Source of the DNA: Psilocybe azurescens | Taxonomy: Eukaryota; Basidiomycota; Agaricomycetes; Agaricales; Agrocybaceae | NCBI GenBank assembly: GCA_023853785.1 | Contig: JAJIRX010000880.1 | Location: 62,001-126,000 of the forward strand | Direction: 5' to 3' | Length of the DNA: 64,000 nt | Shown: piece after piece, positions 22,706 to 33,324 of the stretch | Numbering within the stretch: the first letter of the stretch is position 1 | Layout: the number at the start of each line of letters is the position of its first letter | Notes under the pieces: model-generated | What the model was told of the DNA's origin: nothing | The model's input: only the letters and a program-made list of their open reading frames with translations | Databases searched by the model: none | Program-made: the position numbers and the translations under genes

Positions 22706-25700
22706 ATGTATGTTTTTCTTTTTTTTTTTATCTTTTTTTTTAATTGTGTTCTGACTTTTGTAGGTCTGACATTACTCAGGCCAAGTCGGCGTCCACAGCG
22801 ACGTTCGTTACGGCCCTTGTCTTCAATGTTGCCGTTTTCGCGGCAGAGTTGGGTGTTTTCACCCTCATACGACCTTACTTCAAATCCATTTATGAACCAA
22901 GAACATATGTTCCACCGCCGGGGTAAGTTTCTCTTTCAAAATTCTACAAATCATACAACGAGGCTCATTTGCTTCTAGAAAGCGGATTAGTCCCCTATCA
23001 CGCAACATGTTCCTGTGGCCTCTTGCAGTTTTCCGGGGGGACTATCGTGCTATCATATCTGCCAACGGTCTCGACGCATATTTCTTCGTGCGGTTCTTAC
23101 GCGTCATGGCCATCACCTTTCTTCCCATCTGGTTCATCTCCTGGGCTGTCTTACTTCCTCTCACGTCCGTAAATACTTCCGTCACTGGTTTCGCTGGGTT
23201 GGACAAGTTCAGCTTTGGCAATGTCGCTCCCAACAAGCAGAAACGATATGCTGGTCATCTTATTTTGGCATTTGGCTTTACATGTGCGTGTATTTTCTTC
23301 ATTCGTTTTTGAAATTGTGACCAATTCAACGCCGATCAGTTTGGGTTTTGTACAACATCAAACGCGAAATGCAGCACTTTATCGTCACGCGCCAACAACA
23401 CTTGATCGAACGCACTCACGTCAAGTCCGTGCAAGCGAGAACCATCCTCATAACGGGTATCCCCAGAAAATATCTCACCCAGGATGCTCTCTACAAATTG
23501 TTTAATTCCCTCCCCGGGGGTGTTCAGAAAGTCTGGGTTAACAGGTAATCATGTTTTTCATGTTTCCAAGACGATTCGATTCACTGTTGTCTAGGAACCT
23601 GAAAGAGCTTCCCGACATCTATGATCGACGGACAGCCGCTACCAGCAAGCTCGAGTCCGCAGAGACCGCCCTCCTTCGCACTGCAGCCAAGCTCCGTCTC
23701 AAAGCAGAAAAAGGTGCACAAAAAGGCGGATCGAAGAAATCCAACGCCGCCACCGCCGACGTCGAAGCTTCCGCAGTTGCCACTGCCGAACTCGAAGTGC
23801 CCGAGTCCGAGCGCCCCACGCATAAACTGGGCATGATCCCCTTCTTCGGTGAGAAAGTGGACACCATCAACTGGGCGAGAAACGAAATCGCAGAATGCAC
23901 GAGGCTTTTGGATGAGGGACGTGCGAAGATCAGGGAAGGCGAGGAGCGGGGGACTTCGTCGCCCAGTGTTGGTGAGGAGGATGATGAGGTGCAGTTGGAA
24001 GGCGCTGCCGTCGATGCTGATGGGAATCCCCGGTTACGCGCCAACGAGCCCCGGTATACCGAGCTTTTGAACCCAGTCAATGTTGGTCGTCAAGCTGTGG
24101 GTGCGGCCAAGGGCACGGTTAGTGGAGTGGCCAAGGGCGCGGAAGCTATCAAGGGGAAGGTGGTTGGAGACCATGGCCCTGAGGGCGAGTATCCTCCACT
24201 CAGCAGTGCGTTTGTCACATTCAACAAGCAGGTCTCGGCCCATTTGGCTGTGCAAGTGTTAGCTCATCATGAGCCATATCGGATGAGTGAGTTGAATTTT
24301 AGCCCTATTTTGCACGATGTTGATGTTATTTCTTGGTATCCTCTCATAGGTGATCGGTACATTGAAGTCGCTCCAACTGATGTCATCTGGGCGAACCTCG
24401 GATTGAATCCCTATGAGCAGAAAGTATGTTAAGGCCGCATATATGCGCGTCTCCTCTCTCCCTGCGCAAATGAATCCATTCTAATCGCGCATATTTGCTT
24501 TACTATAGATCCGTATTGCTATTAGCTACGCGGCAACCGCGGCTCTGATCATCTTTTGGGCTATTCCTGGTCAGGATACTATCTTGTCCCCTTTAGTGTC
24601 CTCGGTCGCTGACTACTTTTTGGTTGAACAGTCGCATTCGTCGGTGTTATATCCAATATTCACACTGTATGTACGACGGCCAAATTCTTGTCTTGGATAT
24701 GCGATCTGCCCAAGGTCGTAGTCGGAATCATTTCTGTATGTTCCTTCACGAATTTCCAGTGAGAAGTATCGCTGACGAACGTTCTGATTTCTTCCGCAGG
24801 GTATCCTCCCTCCCGTGCTGTTGGCCGTCCTGATGATGCTTCTCCCGATCGTATTGAGGCTGTTGGCACGCTTTGAGGGTATCCCCAAGTATACAGGATT
24901 GGAATTGTCGTTGATGACGCGATTCTTCATCTTCCAAGTTATCGTGGGTTAACTTCTCTACGTTTTCTTGAATGCGACATCGTATTAAACATTCTTCGTT
25001 AGCATTCGTTCTTGATTGTCACCCTTGCTTCTGGAATTACGTCCTCGCTGAACCAACTGATCAACAGTCCAACATCTATCCCAACTATATTGGCCCAGAA
25101 TTTGCCTCAGGCATCTGTTTTCTTCCCTAACGTGCGTACTTTCTACTTTTTGGTTCATTTTGCTCTGTGTGTGATTTCTAACCCCGCCCGGCTTCTATAG
25201 TTACATCGTTCTGCAAGGTCTTTCTGGAGTTGCGGGCGGATTCCTGCAGATCGTACCGTTGCTGATTTACTATGTGAAACTGTTCATTCTGGGATCTACC
25301 CCTCGAGCGGTTTGGGGCATCAAGTATGGACTCAGGAGTTTAAATTGGGGTACAGCCTTCCCTGAAGTCACACTCTTGGTTGTCATCGGTGCGTTCCTTG
25401 CCTCTCTCTCGTGTTGCTCATTCGAACATGATGCTTATTGAATCGGTTGTTAGCACTCGGCTACTCTATCATCTCACCGATCATTAACGGACTTGCGTGC
25501 GCGACGTTCTTCATGTTCTATCAGCTGTATAAGTATCTGTTCTTGTACGCGTACCAGCAGCCTACCACCACCGACACTGGTGGTTTGTTTTACCCCAAGG
25601 CGCTCCAGCATGTGTTTGTTGGTCTGTATGTCGAGCAGGTCTGCCTCTGTGCGCTGTTCTTCCTCGCGCGAGACGACAAAGGCCATGCGAGCTCGATCGC

Positions 25701-26246
25701 GGAAGGCGCGTTGATGGTTGTGCTTATTGTCATCACTGTAAGCTTTACTTGTGGCTCTTATCCCGTTTGAGTTGAAAATAACGTGCATTGGATAGGCTGG
25801 ATTTAATATTATCATCAACAACTCGTATGGGCCGCTACTGACCGCTCTGCCTCTGAGTTTGCAAGACCGCACGCTCACCGCGCCCGTCATCGAGGCTCAA
25901 CCCAGCGGTGATCCCGAGGGTTCGCCCCCTCGCCCGCCATCAATGTCGACAGCCGAGGCACCGACAAAAAGCCGGCCGCTTCCGACTCGGAGGAGCGGCT
26001 CACCAAAGACAAAGACGCGGCGGACCTCGCGGCGGAAGAGGAGGAGGAGTCGTATGGGTTCGCGCACCCTGCTGCGTCGCGCCCGCAGCGGACGGTGTGG
26101 ATACCGCGGGATGCACACGGCCTGTGGAAGGAGGGAGGAGAGGGGGTGCGAGGAACAGGGGGTGAGGGGTGTCGGAGAGGCATGCGGTCATGGATGCGAA
26201 GGGAAAGGTGGATGTTAGCGGGGGCCCGCCGGATATGGTGCAGTGA
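22706..26246 (+). CDS. CSC1/RSN1 (DUF221) family calcium-permeable osmosensitive channel
   Basis: A 13-exon gene. Exon 1 is just AT (22706-22707); a 56-nt intron splits the start codon and exon 2 (22764-22922) opens SDITQAKSASTATFVTALVF. Exons follow at 22979-23283, 23340-23544, 23595-24286, 24350-24423, 24509-24569, 24632-24735, 24800-24943, 25003-25130, 25201-25388, 25454-25737 and 25796 onward. The order matches the family: three N-terminal spans, a cytosolic domain (TILITGIPRKYLTQDALYKL, then SAFVTFNKQ), RYIEVAPTDVIWANLGLN, then the channel region (PPVLLAVLMMLLPIVLR, YIVLQGLSGVAGG, FFMFYQLYKYLFLYAYQQ). The tail ends SGGPPDMVQ. The CCC at 25125-25127 appears to have one base too many (CC gives FFLTYIVLQGLSG), and the GC-rich tail (25900-26170) needs about three one-base shifts. 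The protein is a plasma-membrane mechanosensitive cation channel by homology. Confidence 0.9.
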
Positions 26247-27315
26247 GACTGAGAGGTGGTTGTGCTTCTTTTTGATTTTCTTCTTTTTTTTTTCTTGCCT
26301 TGTTTTGCATTTGATTTTTGATTCCTTTTTGAATGGCGTATACCCCTGTTACGTTTGGTTGCTTCTTCCTTGATGTCCTTTCCTCTCCTTTCTCCCTCTC
26401 CTCTTCTCATCATGCCCCATATTCTTTCTTGCTTGTTTGTTACGAGTCCCCCTAGGTGCCTCCCCCATCAAGAAAAGGTTCTAAAAAGAGACGGACGGAC
26501 GATCTTTACATTACTGTTTGTACGAATTTTTATTAACCTGTGTATGTGTACATCTTGTTACCATTTACTAGTCTTTTTGCACTGTTTTCTATCTCCAACT
26601 ATTTCCTGCCATTTTTTTTTTGCCCTGCCTTTTTCCTTTTCGAAAACTCTATAGGATGAACGTCTGTTTACTTACCAGGACACTTTTGAGTAGAAGTAGA
26701 GGGGTTGTGGTAGTTTTGAACTTGACGACTATTAATGAGAACCTGATTTCGATTTCGGGCGGCGAAGTGACATATTTTTGGTTTTCAGGACATGCCAGTA
26801 TGCAACAGAGAACCTACAGTGACGGCACCAAATGAAGGTTCGATTTCTTGTTTCTTGACTAGCTTTTACGTCGTCGACAACCTTTAGATCCGAACCAATC
26901 AGAACTGACATTACAAGATGATAAACCCAGAAACATTGCACAGAAGAACAACTCGGTGTTTCTTCGGAAAACGGCACGGGCACCGCTCTCTTATAGGCTA
27001 TAGCGGTGTGGACATTCGCATACACTGTGTACTAAGCTACCCTTAGGAGAACTACATTCTGCGTAGCTCCCGTCGGCCGTAACCTCCTGTGGTCCCTGCC
27101 TTATCTGCGGCCTCGAGGTGTCAATTTTTCTTCAATCCTCCAGGTTTCTCGTAAAATCTTGGTTCCCTCAGGCAGCCAACGTAAAAGTTTACATATGCCT
27201 ATCAGCTGAGGTCCCATGGCTGCAAGGGCTAGGAAGAAATTGCTATGATTTTAAAGACATGCATGGAAGGCGTCTGGTCTACACCCATTTTCCCTCGAGA
27301 AAAAAAAAGTTGACG
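26247..27315. other. 3' flank of the channel gene and promoter of the first MFS gene
   Basis: The first 400 bases are rich in T runs, typical of a basidiomycete 3' flank. No gene is supported; ORFs here are short and without domains. Confidence 0.5.
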
Positions 27316-29594
27316 ATGTCGGCAACCTGTCTGGAATCTATGCTGGAGAACCAGCCTCCCGCGCAGCCATCGCCGTATTGCCCTGCTCCCCATGGTACTA
27401 GTGCCGCCGCTAGCACTCTCGCGACGGTCCACGAAAATGTGTACACCGCGATTTCCGAGAAGACAAAAGCGGATGCATTGTGCGAATTGTATACTGTCCC
27501 AGCAACAACTCAGATAGAGTCCGATAAAGCCTCCAACGACTTTTCTGAATCCAATTTGGAGCACTCTGTTACTGACGGCTGGAGTGAAAAGCCCAATACC
27601 GACCATCGGCTTCCTCCTCTGCAGTTCCCAAATTCCAAGCTGTCCAAACTCCAAAAGCGAAATAGCTTGTACCAGTTTCTATCACTGTGCTATTGTATCT
27701 GGCTGGCCGGTTGGAACGATGGTACCACGGGGCCTCTATTACCCCGACTACAGGAGCACTACAATGTACGTAGCTCAACTTTACAGAGAATTTGACGCTC
27801 GTCGCTGATGTATACTTCTAATAGGTCGGCTTCTCCGTTGTATCCATGATATTCGTCGGGAGCTGCTTCGTAAACGTTCCTGTTGTAGTGAATGAGATGT
27901 TTCTTGGCGGCTAACTCGTGAGCGGCAGGGATTTATATGTGGTGCTGTGCTGAACATTTGGCTCAATGATCGCCTGGGACTTGGGAAGGTACACTCCATT
28001 TTTCATATAAAATGTTTAACAACGAATGTCAACTTACTTTGAGCACATTGAAAACATCTTCGCTAGATACTTGTCCTCGGAACTGTGTGCCAGCTCTGCG
28101 GCTACGCCGTTATTATCCCGGCCCCTCCATTTCCTCTCTTGGTCTGCGCATATGTTCTTGTTGGGTTTGGGGTTTCATTTCAGGTTCGCTCCATGGTTCA
28201 CGCTGTCAAACGACCTCTCCCTTATCTTATCACCTCCGTGGCCATAGAACGCTCAAGCCAACGGGTTTGTGGGCAGTTTGAATAAGAATATGACGACGAA
28301 GCTCGGGGTGATGCATGGAGCCTATGGTACGTATAAATACCTATCACTCTATGACAAGTATCCTTCTATGTATCGCTGAACTTTTATTCTGTTTTGCTCT
28401 TCAAGGCTTAGGGGCGCTCACCTCTCCTTTTGCTTCGACGTATTTCTCGAGATTCCCAGACCGCCGATGGGCAAATCATTTTATATTCTCAGCAGCATTT
28501 GCTGTGGTCAATGTTGCCATTTTAATTTATGTGTTCAGGCTTAGGCGGCAAGAGGGTACGCTTCATTCTCGCCGATGGCATCACACACACTGTTTTCACT
28601 CATGCTATCTCAACGTCTAGAGGTGCTATTGGACGCTGGTCAGGAACCTAATGGAGAATCTGGGTGTCTCCAGGAGCAGCGAGGTAGCAAGTACCGCCAG
28701 ATATTCGCCTTGAAATGCGTTCCCTTCCTTACGGCCTTTGCTCTGATATATATTGGCGTTGAGGTTACACTAGGAGGTGAGCGCAGAGAATTCTGCTCTA
28801 CGATTACAGTCTTGTGAACAGTTTCGTCAAGGATGGAGTGTGACGTTCATAATCCGCGAGCGTGGAGGTGGCAGCAGTTCAGGGTATATCTCCTCCGGGT
28901 TCTTTGGCGGTATGTTTACAATCCCATCACTCGCTTGGTACTCTTACACAAGTGATGTTTTAGGTCTGACTTTGGGAAGGGTATGTTTAATGTGGCTTAA
29001 CAAGATGGTCGGGGAGCATCGTATAATTATCGTCTATTCTTTGATTGCCATCAGGTTAGAGGGTTTAGATCTTATCATCATATTTATTTTATTGATTGAG
29101 AGGTGGACACCAAAATGAATGATCAAGCCTCGAAATGACGGTATGGTTCGTCCCTTCGATCATTGAAAACGCTGTAGCCGTACGTATATCTATCTCCTCT
29201 CGTCCTTTCACGCACTTCACCTGCTCAGCCAATTTACCTGGCTCCGACTAAGTAGATATCCTTTGTTGGCCTCGTTCTCGGTCCAATGTTTCCATTATTC
29301 GTGTCGCATATGACACACATTCTTCCAGGATGGCTCCTCACAGGGTGCATAGGGCTCGTCACAGGCATCGGCGTCGCTGGATCCGCTGCACTTCCTTTTA
29401 TCACCGGTGTATTGGCGTCAAAGTTTGGTATCGGCTCTTTACAGCCTCTGTGAGTTTTTGAAAAACTTTTGAAATATGATAGGCTCAGAGCGTATGTACT
29501 TACTTGGGCGGTTGGTTATAGGATGATAGCTATGATGAGCGCTATGCTTATTATTTGGGTGTGCGTGCCGAGGGGTGTTAGACAGATGGAATAG
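27316..29594 (+). CDS. MFS transporter, tandem copy 1
   Basis: A multi-exon major facilitator superfamily transporter of the fungal type near yeast Bsc6. A hydrophilic N-terminus of about 115 residues starts at MSATCLESMLENQPP. The first membrane segment follows: LYQFLSLCYCIWLAGWNDGT with TGPLLPRLQEHYN. Later exons read VGFSVVSMIFVGSCF, GFICGAVLNIWLNDRLGLGK, CQLCGYAVIIPAPPFPLLVC, NAQANGFVGSLNKNMTTKLG, GLGALTSPFASTYFSRFPD, YRQIFALKCVPFLTAFALIY, GWSVTFIIRERGGGSS, LMWLNKMVGEHRIIIVY, TVWFVPSIIENAVA and GVAGSAALPFITGVLASKFG. The last exon ends RGVRQME at 29594. All frames join, so the gene looks intact, with about 12 membrane segments. The substrate is unknown. A start further upstream in the same frame (27118) is less likely because copy 2 begins near the same point. 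Confidence 0.85.
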
Positions 29595-30288
29595 GTCAAG
29601 ATCCACGCGTGAGCCTCGGGAATAAGTTCTTTAGACAAGGCTATACCTTTCCTCTTCTTTACTTTGGATTATTACGTCGTTCCATAGATTTCCATTTAAA
29701 GCGGTTTGACAAAATGAAAATTTATAGATAGAAACTTCAATCAGATCTCCGCATTTTGGATAGCACTAATAGTACGATTAACATTTATCGGCTCACTTTA
29801 AAATGTTTCTCTAATACTGACCGATTCCACCCTGGGTTCATGGGACCACGGAATTTCGGAATGCTTAAGTAGAGACCAAGTGAAATGATCATGACCGTTT
29901 AAGCTTTAAGTCCGATCGGCCATCAACATCATCAGCAGTCAAAAACAGCGAGACCGACGCTTATGTTCTTTTCAGTACTTTTCTTCTTGTGACTCATGCA
30001 CATGGCTTAAATCCGTCATCTCTGTGTTCAATGCTTCCTTGTACCGTCTAGGGTCTCCAGAATCGACGTTTGTAATCTTGGAGCTTTGTCATCTCTAAAG
30101 TTTTTGTCATCCTCAGGACCGTGGGGCCGACGTCAAGATTTACGCTGCAGTCGTTCATTTACATACTATCATAAAGGATTCCCAGACTACACACGGGTTT
30201 AAATACCATGCTCTAATATGACTCGCATGATCTACAACCTTGGTCTCCCTCAGTAAACCTACTGGTAGTTCGTTCTTGTCAGGAAGCG
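29595..30288. other. Spacer between the two tandem MFS genes
   Basis: No gene. It holds the 3' flank of copy 1 and the promoter of copy 2. A TAAATACC motif at about 30200, some 90 bases upstream of the ATG, could be a TATA-like element. Confidence 0.4.
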
Positions 30289-32484
30289 ATGTCTCTGAAT
30301 AAGTATGCAAACGAAGGCCTGGAACTTAACAAGCTGCCTCAGCAGGCCATTCTGAGCCGAAGCACCTATACTGGATCTGAAAGTCTAGTAGAAGAAGCCT
30401 ACATAAGGGTTCCCGAACCAATGTTACATGCCACTACGACGAAGCTATCGGAGCGGACCAAACGACCGCCAACCAAAGAACCTTCTGTAAAGGAGTACGA
30501 CAAGAGGCCTCTCAACGTCGTATCCAATCATCGCTCTGAGACATCACCTGGAGTGTCTACGAATGCTGACGCCAACCAGATTCAATCAACCACTTCGCGA
30601 ACACCAAAGACTAAGGTTCAAAAACGAAATAGCACGATACAGTTCATATCCCTGTGCTGGTGTATTTGGCTTGGAGGATGGAACGATGGGTCTACTGGAC
30701 CACTATTACCCAGGCTTCAAGAGCATTACAATGTACGCGCACAAGTACCATACTCTGGTGGCGTGGTGTATTCACGTTTTATCCAGGCCGGATACACAAT
30801 CGTATCATTGATTTTCGTTGGGAGCTGTTTCGTAAGGCTCTCTTAACATTTGACAGTTGAGTTGCTCATATTCCACGATTACAGGGCTTCATATGTGGTG
30901 CTTTTTTGAACATATGGCTGAATGACCGTATAGGAATCGGAAAGGTGCTGCATAAACTACTTCTAACCGAAGTGCTTCTGACACGGTGCCGATTCAGATC
31001 CTCGCCATAGGCTCTATATGCCAACTCTGTGGTTATGCTATTATTATCCCATCTCCTCCGTTCCCCCTCTTGGTCTGCGCGTACTATATCCTCGGATTTG
31101 GACTTTCACTACAGGTTGGTCATTAGTTCGACATCGCTTTCACCGTGCCCAGGTCCATAAAATTTACCTTCATAGAATGCCCAAGCAAACGGATTTGTCG
31201 CCAACTTGCACGAAAACATGTCTACAAAACTCGGAATAATCCAAGGGGTCTATGGTTGCGTTCTTTCCCCATGATTTTCGAGAAGATATCTGATATCCTT
31301 CCTTTCCCTATCAGGTTTAGGGGCCTTTTCCTCTCCGTTTGCGTCGACCTATTTTGCAAAACTGTCAGGCCGTCAATGGTCCTACCACTTTATTCTCTCA
31401 GCCGCATTCTGTGTTGTCAATATTACTAGTTTGATATACGTCTTTCGATTTAGACGTCAAGAGGGTAAATTCCCTGTCTTGTTTAATGTGATTTATGCTT
31501 ACGTCCGCCTGAAATAATAATAATAGAAATACTACGGGATGCCGGAGAAGAACCAATTGTTGACGTGGATCAGCAGCAGCAAGGAAGCCAGTACCGCCAG
31601 ATCTTCTCTCTCAAGAGTGTTCCCTTATTCGCTATATTTGCTCTCATCTATGTTGGCGTTGAGGTCACTATAGGAGGTCTGTAGAAATTGTCTTCGTAAC
31701 CGATGACCGGTGATCGGTGACGGGCTAATCGTGCACATTAGGCTGGATCGTGACATTTATCATTCACGAACGTGGAGGTGGCAGCAGTACAGGATACATT
31801 TCGTCAGGATTTTTGGTGGTATGTATACTCAGGTATCAATCTAGCGCTGCTTAAACACGTCTCCTTACTCAGGTCTTGCTCTTGGACGGGTGAGCTTGAT
31901 GTGGCTAAATAAGATGGTCGGAGAGCACCGAATTGTTATTCTCTATGCCCTCATTGCTATTGCGTAAGAGCCTTTTTAAAGAGCTCGAACACGTTCACTG
32001 ATTTGTCGGCGATATTCTAGCTTCGAGCTTACAGTCTGGTTCGTTCCTTCCATCATCGAGAACGCAGTAGCTGTACGTACACCGCTCTCCGAGCTCATCC
32101 AATTACTGCCTCAACTGACGAGTTGCTTCAAGGTGTCCCTCGTCGGTCTTGTACTTGGGCCGATGTTTCCTCTGCTGGTGTCGCATATGACACATATTCT
32201 TCCCAGATGGCTCCTCACCGGATGCGTGGGGCTTGTGACAGGAATTGGTGTAGCTGGATCTGCTGCCTTGCCATTTATCACTGGTTTGCTGGCGTCAAGA
32301 TTTGGTATTGGTTCCATTCAACCTTTGTAAGTCAATTTCGAAATCAATTTGTTTTCAAGCAATACGGGATTCTGATCTGTGTGCGGAATATTGTCGTATT
32401 GGTGTTTATAGGATGATTTCAATGATGAGCGTTATGCTTGTTGTATGGGCATTCGTACCAAAAGCTGTCAGGAGAGTGGAATGA
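30289..32484 (+). CDS. MFS transporter, tandem copy 2, with one apparent frameshift
   Basis: Paralogue of the gene at 27316-29594 with the same exon plan: N-terminus MSLNKYANEGLELNKLPQQ, then TIQFISLCWCIWLGGWNDGS with TGPLLPRLQEHYN, ILAIGSICQLCGYAIIIPSP, LGAFSSPFASTYFAKLSG, YRQIFSLKSVPLFAIFALIY, GWIVTFIIHERGGGSS, GLALGR,  LMWLNKMVGEHRIVILYALI, FELTVWFVPSIIENAVA, GVAGSAALPFITGLLASRFG, and the end KAVRRVE. The exon ending GYISSGF is one base shorter than in copy 1: the T run at 31810-31814 has five Ts where the frame needs six, so the next exon falls out of phase. It is either a pseudogenising indel or a base-calling error. The hydrophilic N-terminus has diverged strongly from copy 1, while the membrane segments are conserved. 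Confidence 0.8.
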
Positions 32485-32961
32485 GCATGTGTGGACGGGC
32501 ATGTATTCTATACAATGGCTTTCCTTTTGTTCAAATGTCATGCTTAACTAACTAATGATATTAAATGCACACTGACTTCTCATGAGTCTTTAAGTTGCAT
32601 GGCTACTCCCATGGCTGTCCAACAACGTTCACTTTAGCAAGCAATTACCTCAAGGGGGGCCATGCACTGGCACCTTCGTGCTGTACACAACGGTTTGCCG
32701 CATCGTCCATGATGTGCTTCTTAACTCTAGATAAACGCCCCCTGGGCTTGTCTACAATCTCTAAAGCCTGAAGACTGAGAAATACTCGTTCATTGCCGAC
32801 ATTCCAAGTATCAGATGTTGATGCTCAGCGCTGATACATATCAAGCTTCATAGTTTATCCAGATGACACCTGCCCTTGCTCAGCAATAGCTTATTACTCA
32901 AGGTGAGCAGAAACAACATTAATTTACTTGTTGGCCACAATGGTGATCTCCACCTCCTGGG
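32485..32961. other. Intergenic region with no supported gene
   Basis: Nothing recognisable; probable 3' flank of the MFS gene and promoter of the secreted protein gene at 32962. Confidence 0.4.
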
Positions 32962-33324
32962 ATGAAATTCCTCGCTGTATTCGCTGGCCTGCTTTCAGTT
33001 CGAGTCGTATCTAGTGGAGTGTCCCCCGTCAACAAGGAAGGCTTTAATCGGCTGGAACAACGGATACGTGGTATTGAGATCTCTCCAAACTGCTATTAGC
33101 AAGGAAAAGCTCCATTCTGCGAGGATAATATGTGTCCGAATGGCTATATCGAGGAAATACGAAATTTTTGTTGCAGAGAAGGCGTGATATTTCTGGTAAC
33201 AATACCTTACACATCTGCTGTTCCTTTACCACAAGGCGTCCTTCAACAAGGCGTAGGCAGATGCGGTAGATCCTCTCTTACCGCCACATTAGTACTCACT
33301 GCATGCCCGAAGTCGAATATCTAA
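32962..33324 (+). pseudogene. Small secreted cysteine-rich protein with in-frame TAG
   Basis: The frame from the ATG at 32962 starts with a signal peptide (MKFLAVFAGLLSVRVVSSG) and is open to 33324 except for one TAG at 33097-33099. Around the stop it reads ISPNCY, stop, QGKAPFCEDNMCPNGYIEE, then FCCREG. This resembles a fungal secreted family with a CYWQGTAPFC-type core, in which a tryptophan stands where the TAG is, so a TGG to TAG change is the likely cause. The part after 33180 (VIFLVTIPYTS...) fits the family less well and may include an unrecognised intron. The mature protein would have at least seven cysteines and be extracellular. As it stands the gene gives a peptide of only 45 residues, unless the stop is read through or is a sequence error. 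Confidence 0.5.

Noticed and set aside
23581..24255. Long antisense ORFs (up to 153 codons) opposite exon 5 of the channel gene
   Set aside because: They are shadows of a strongly supported coding exon on the other strand.
25474..26413. Antisense ORFs of 98-138 codons over the end of the channel gene
   Set aside because: They mirror the GC-rich coding tail and have no recognisable domain.
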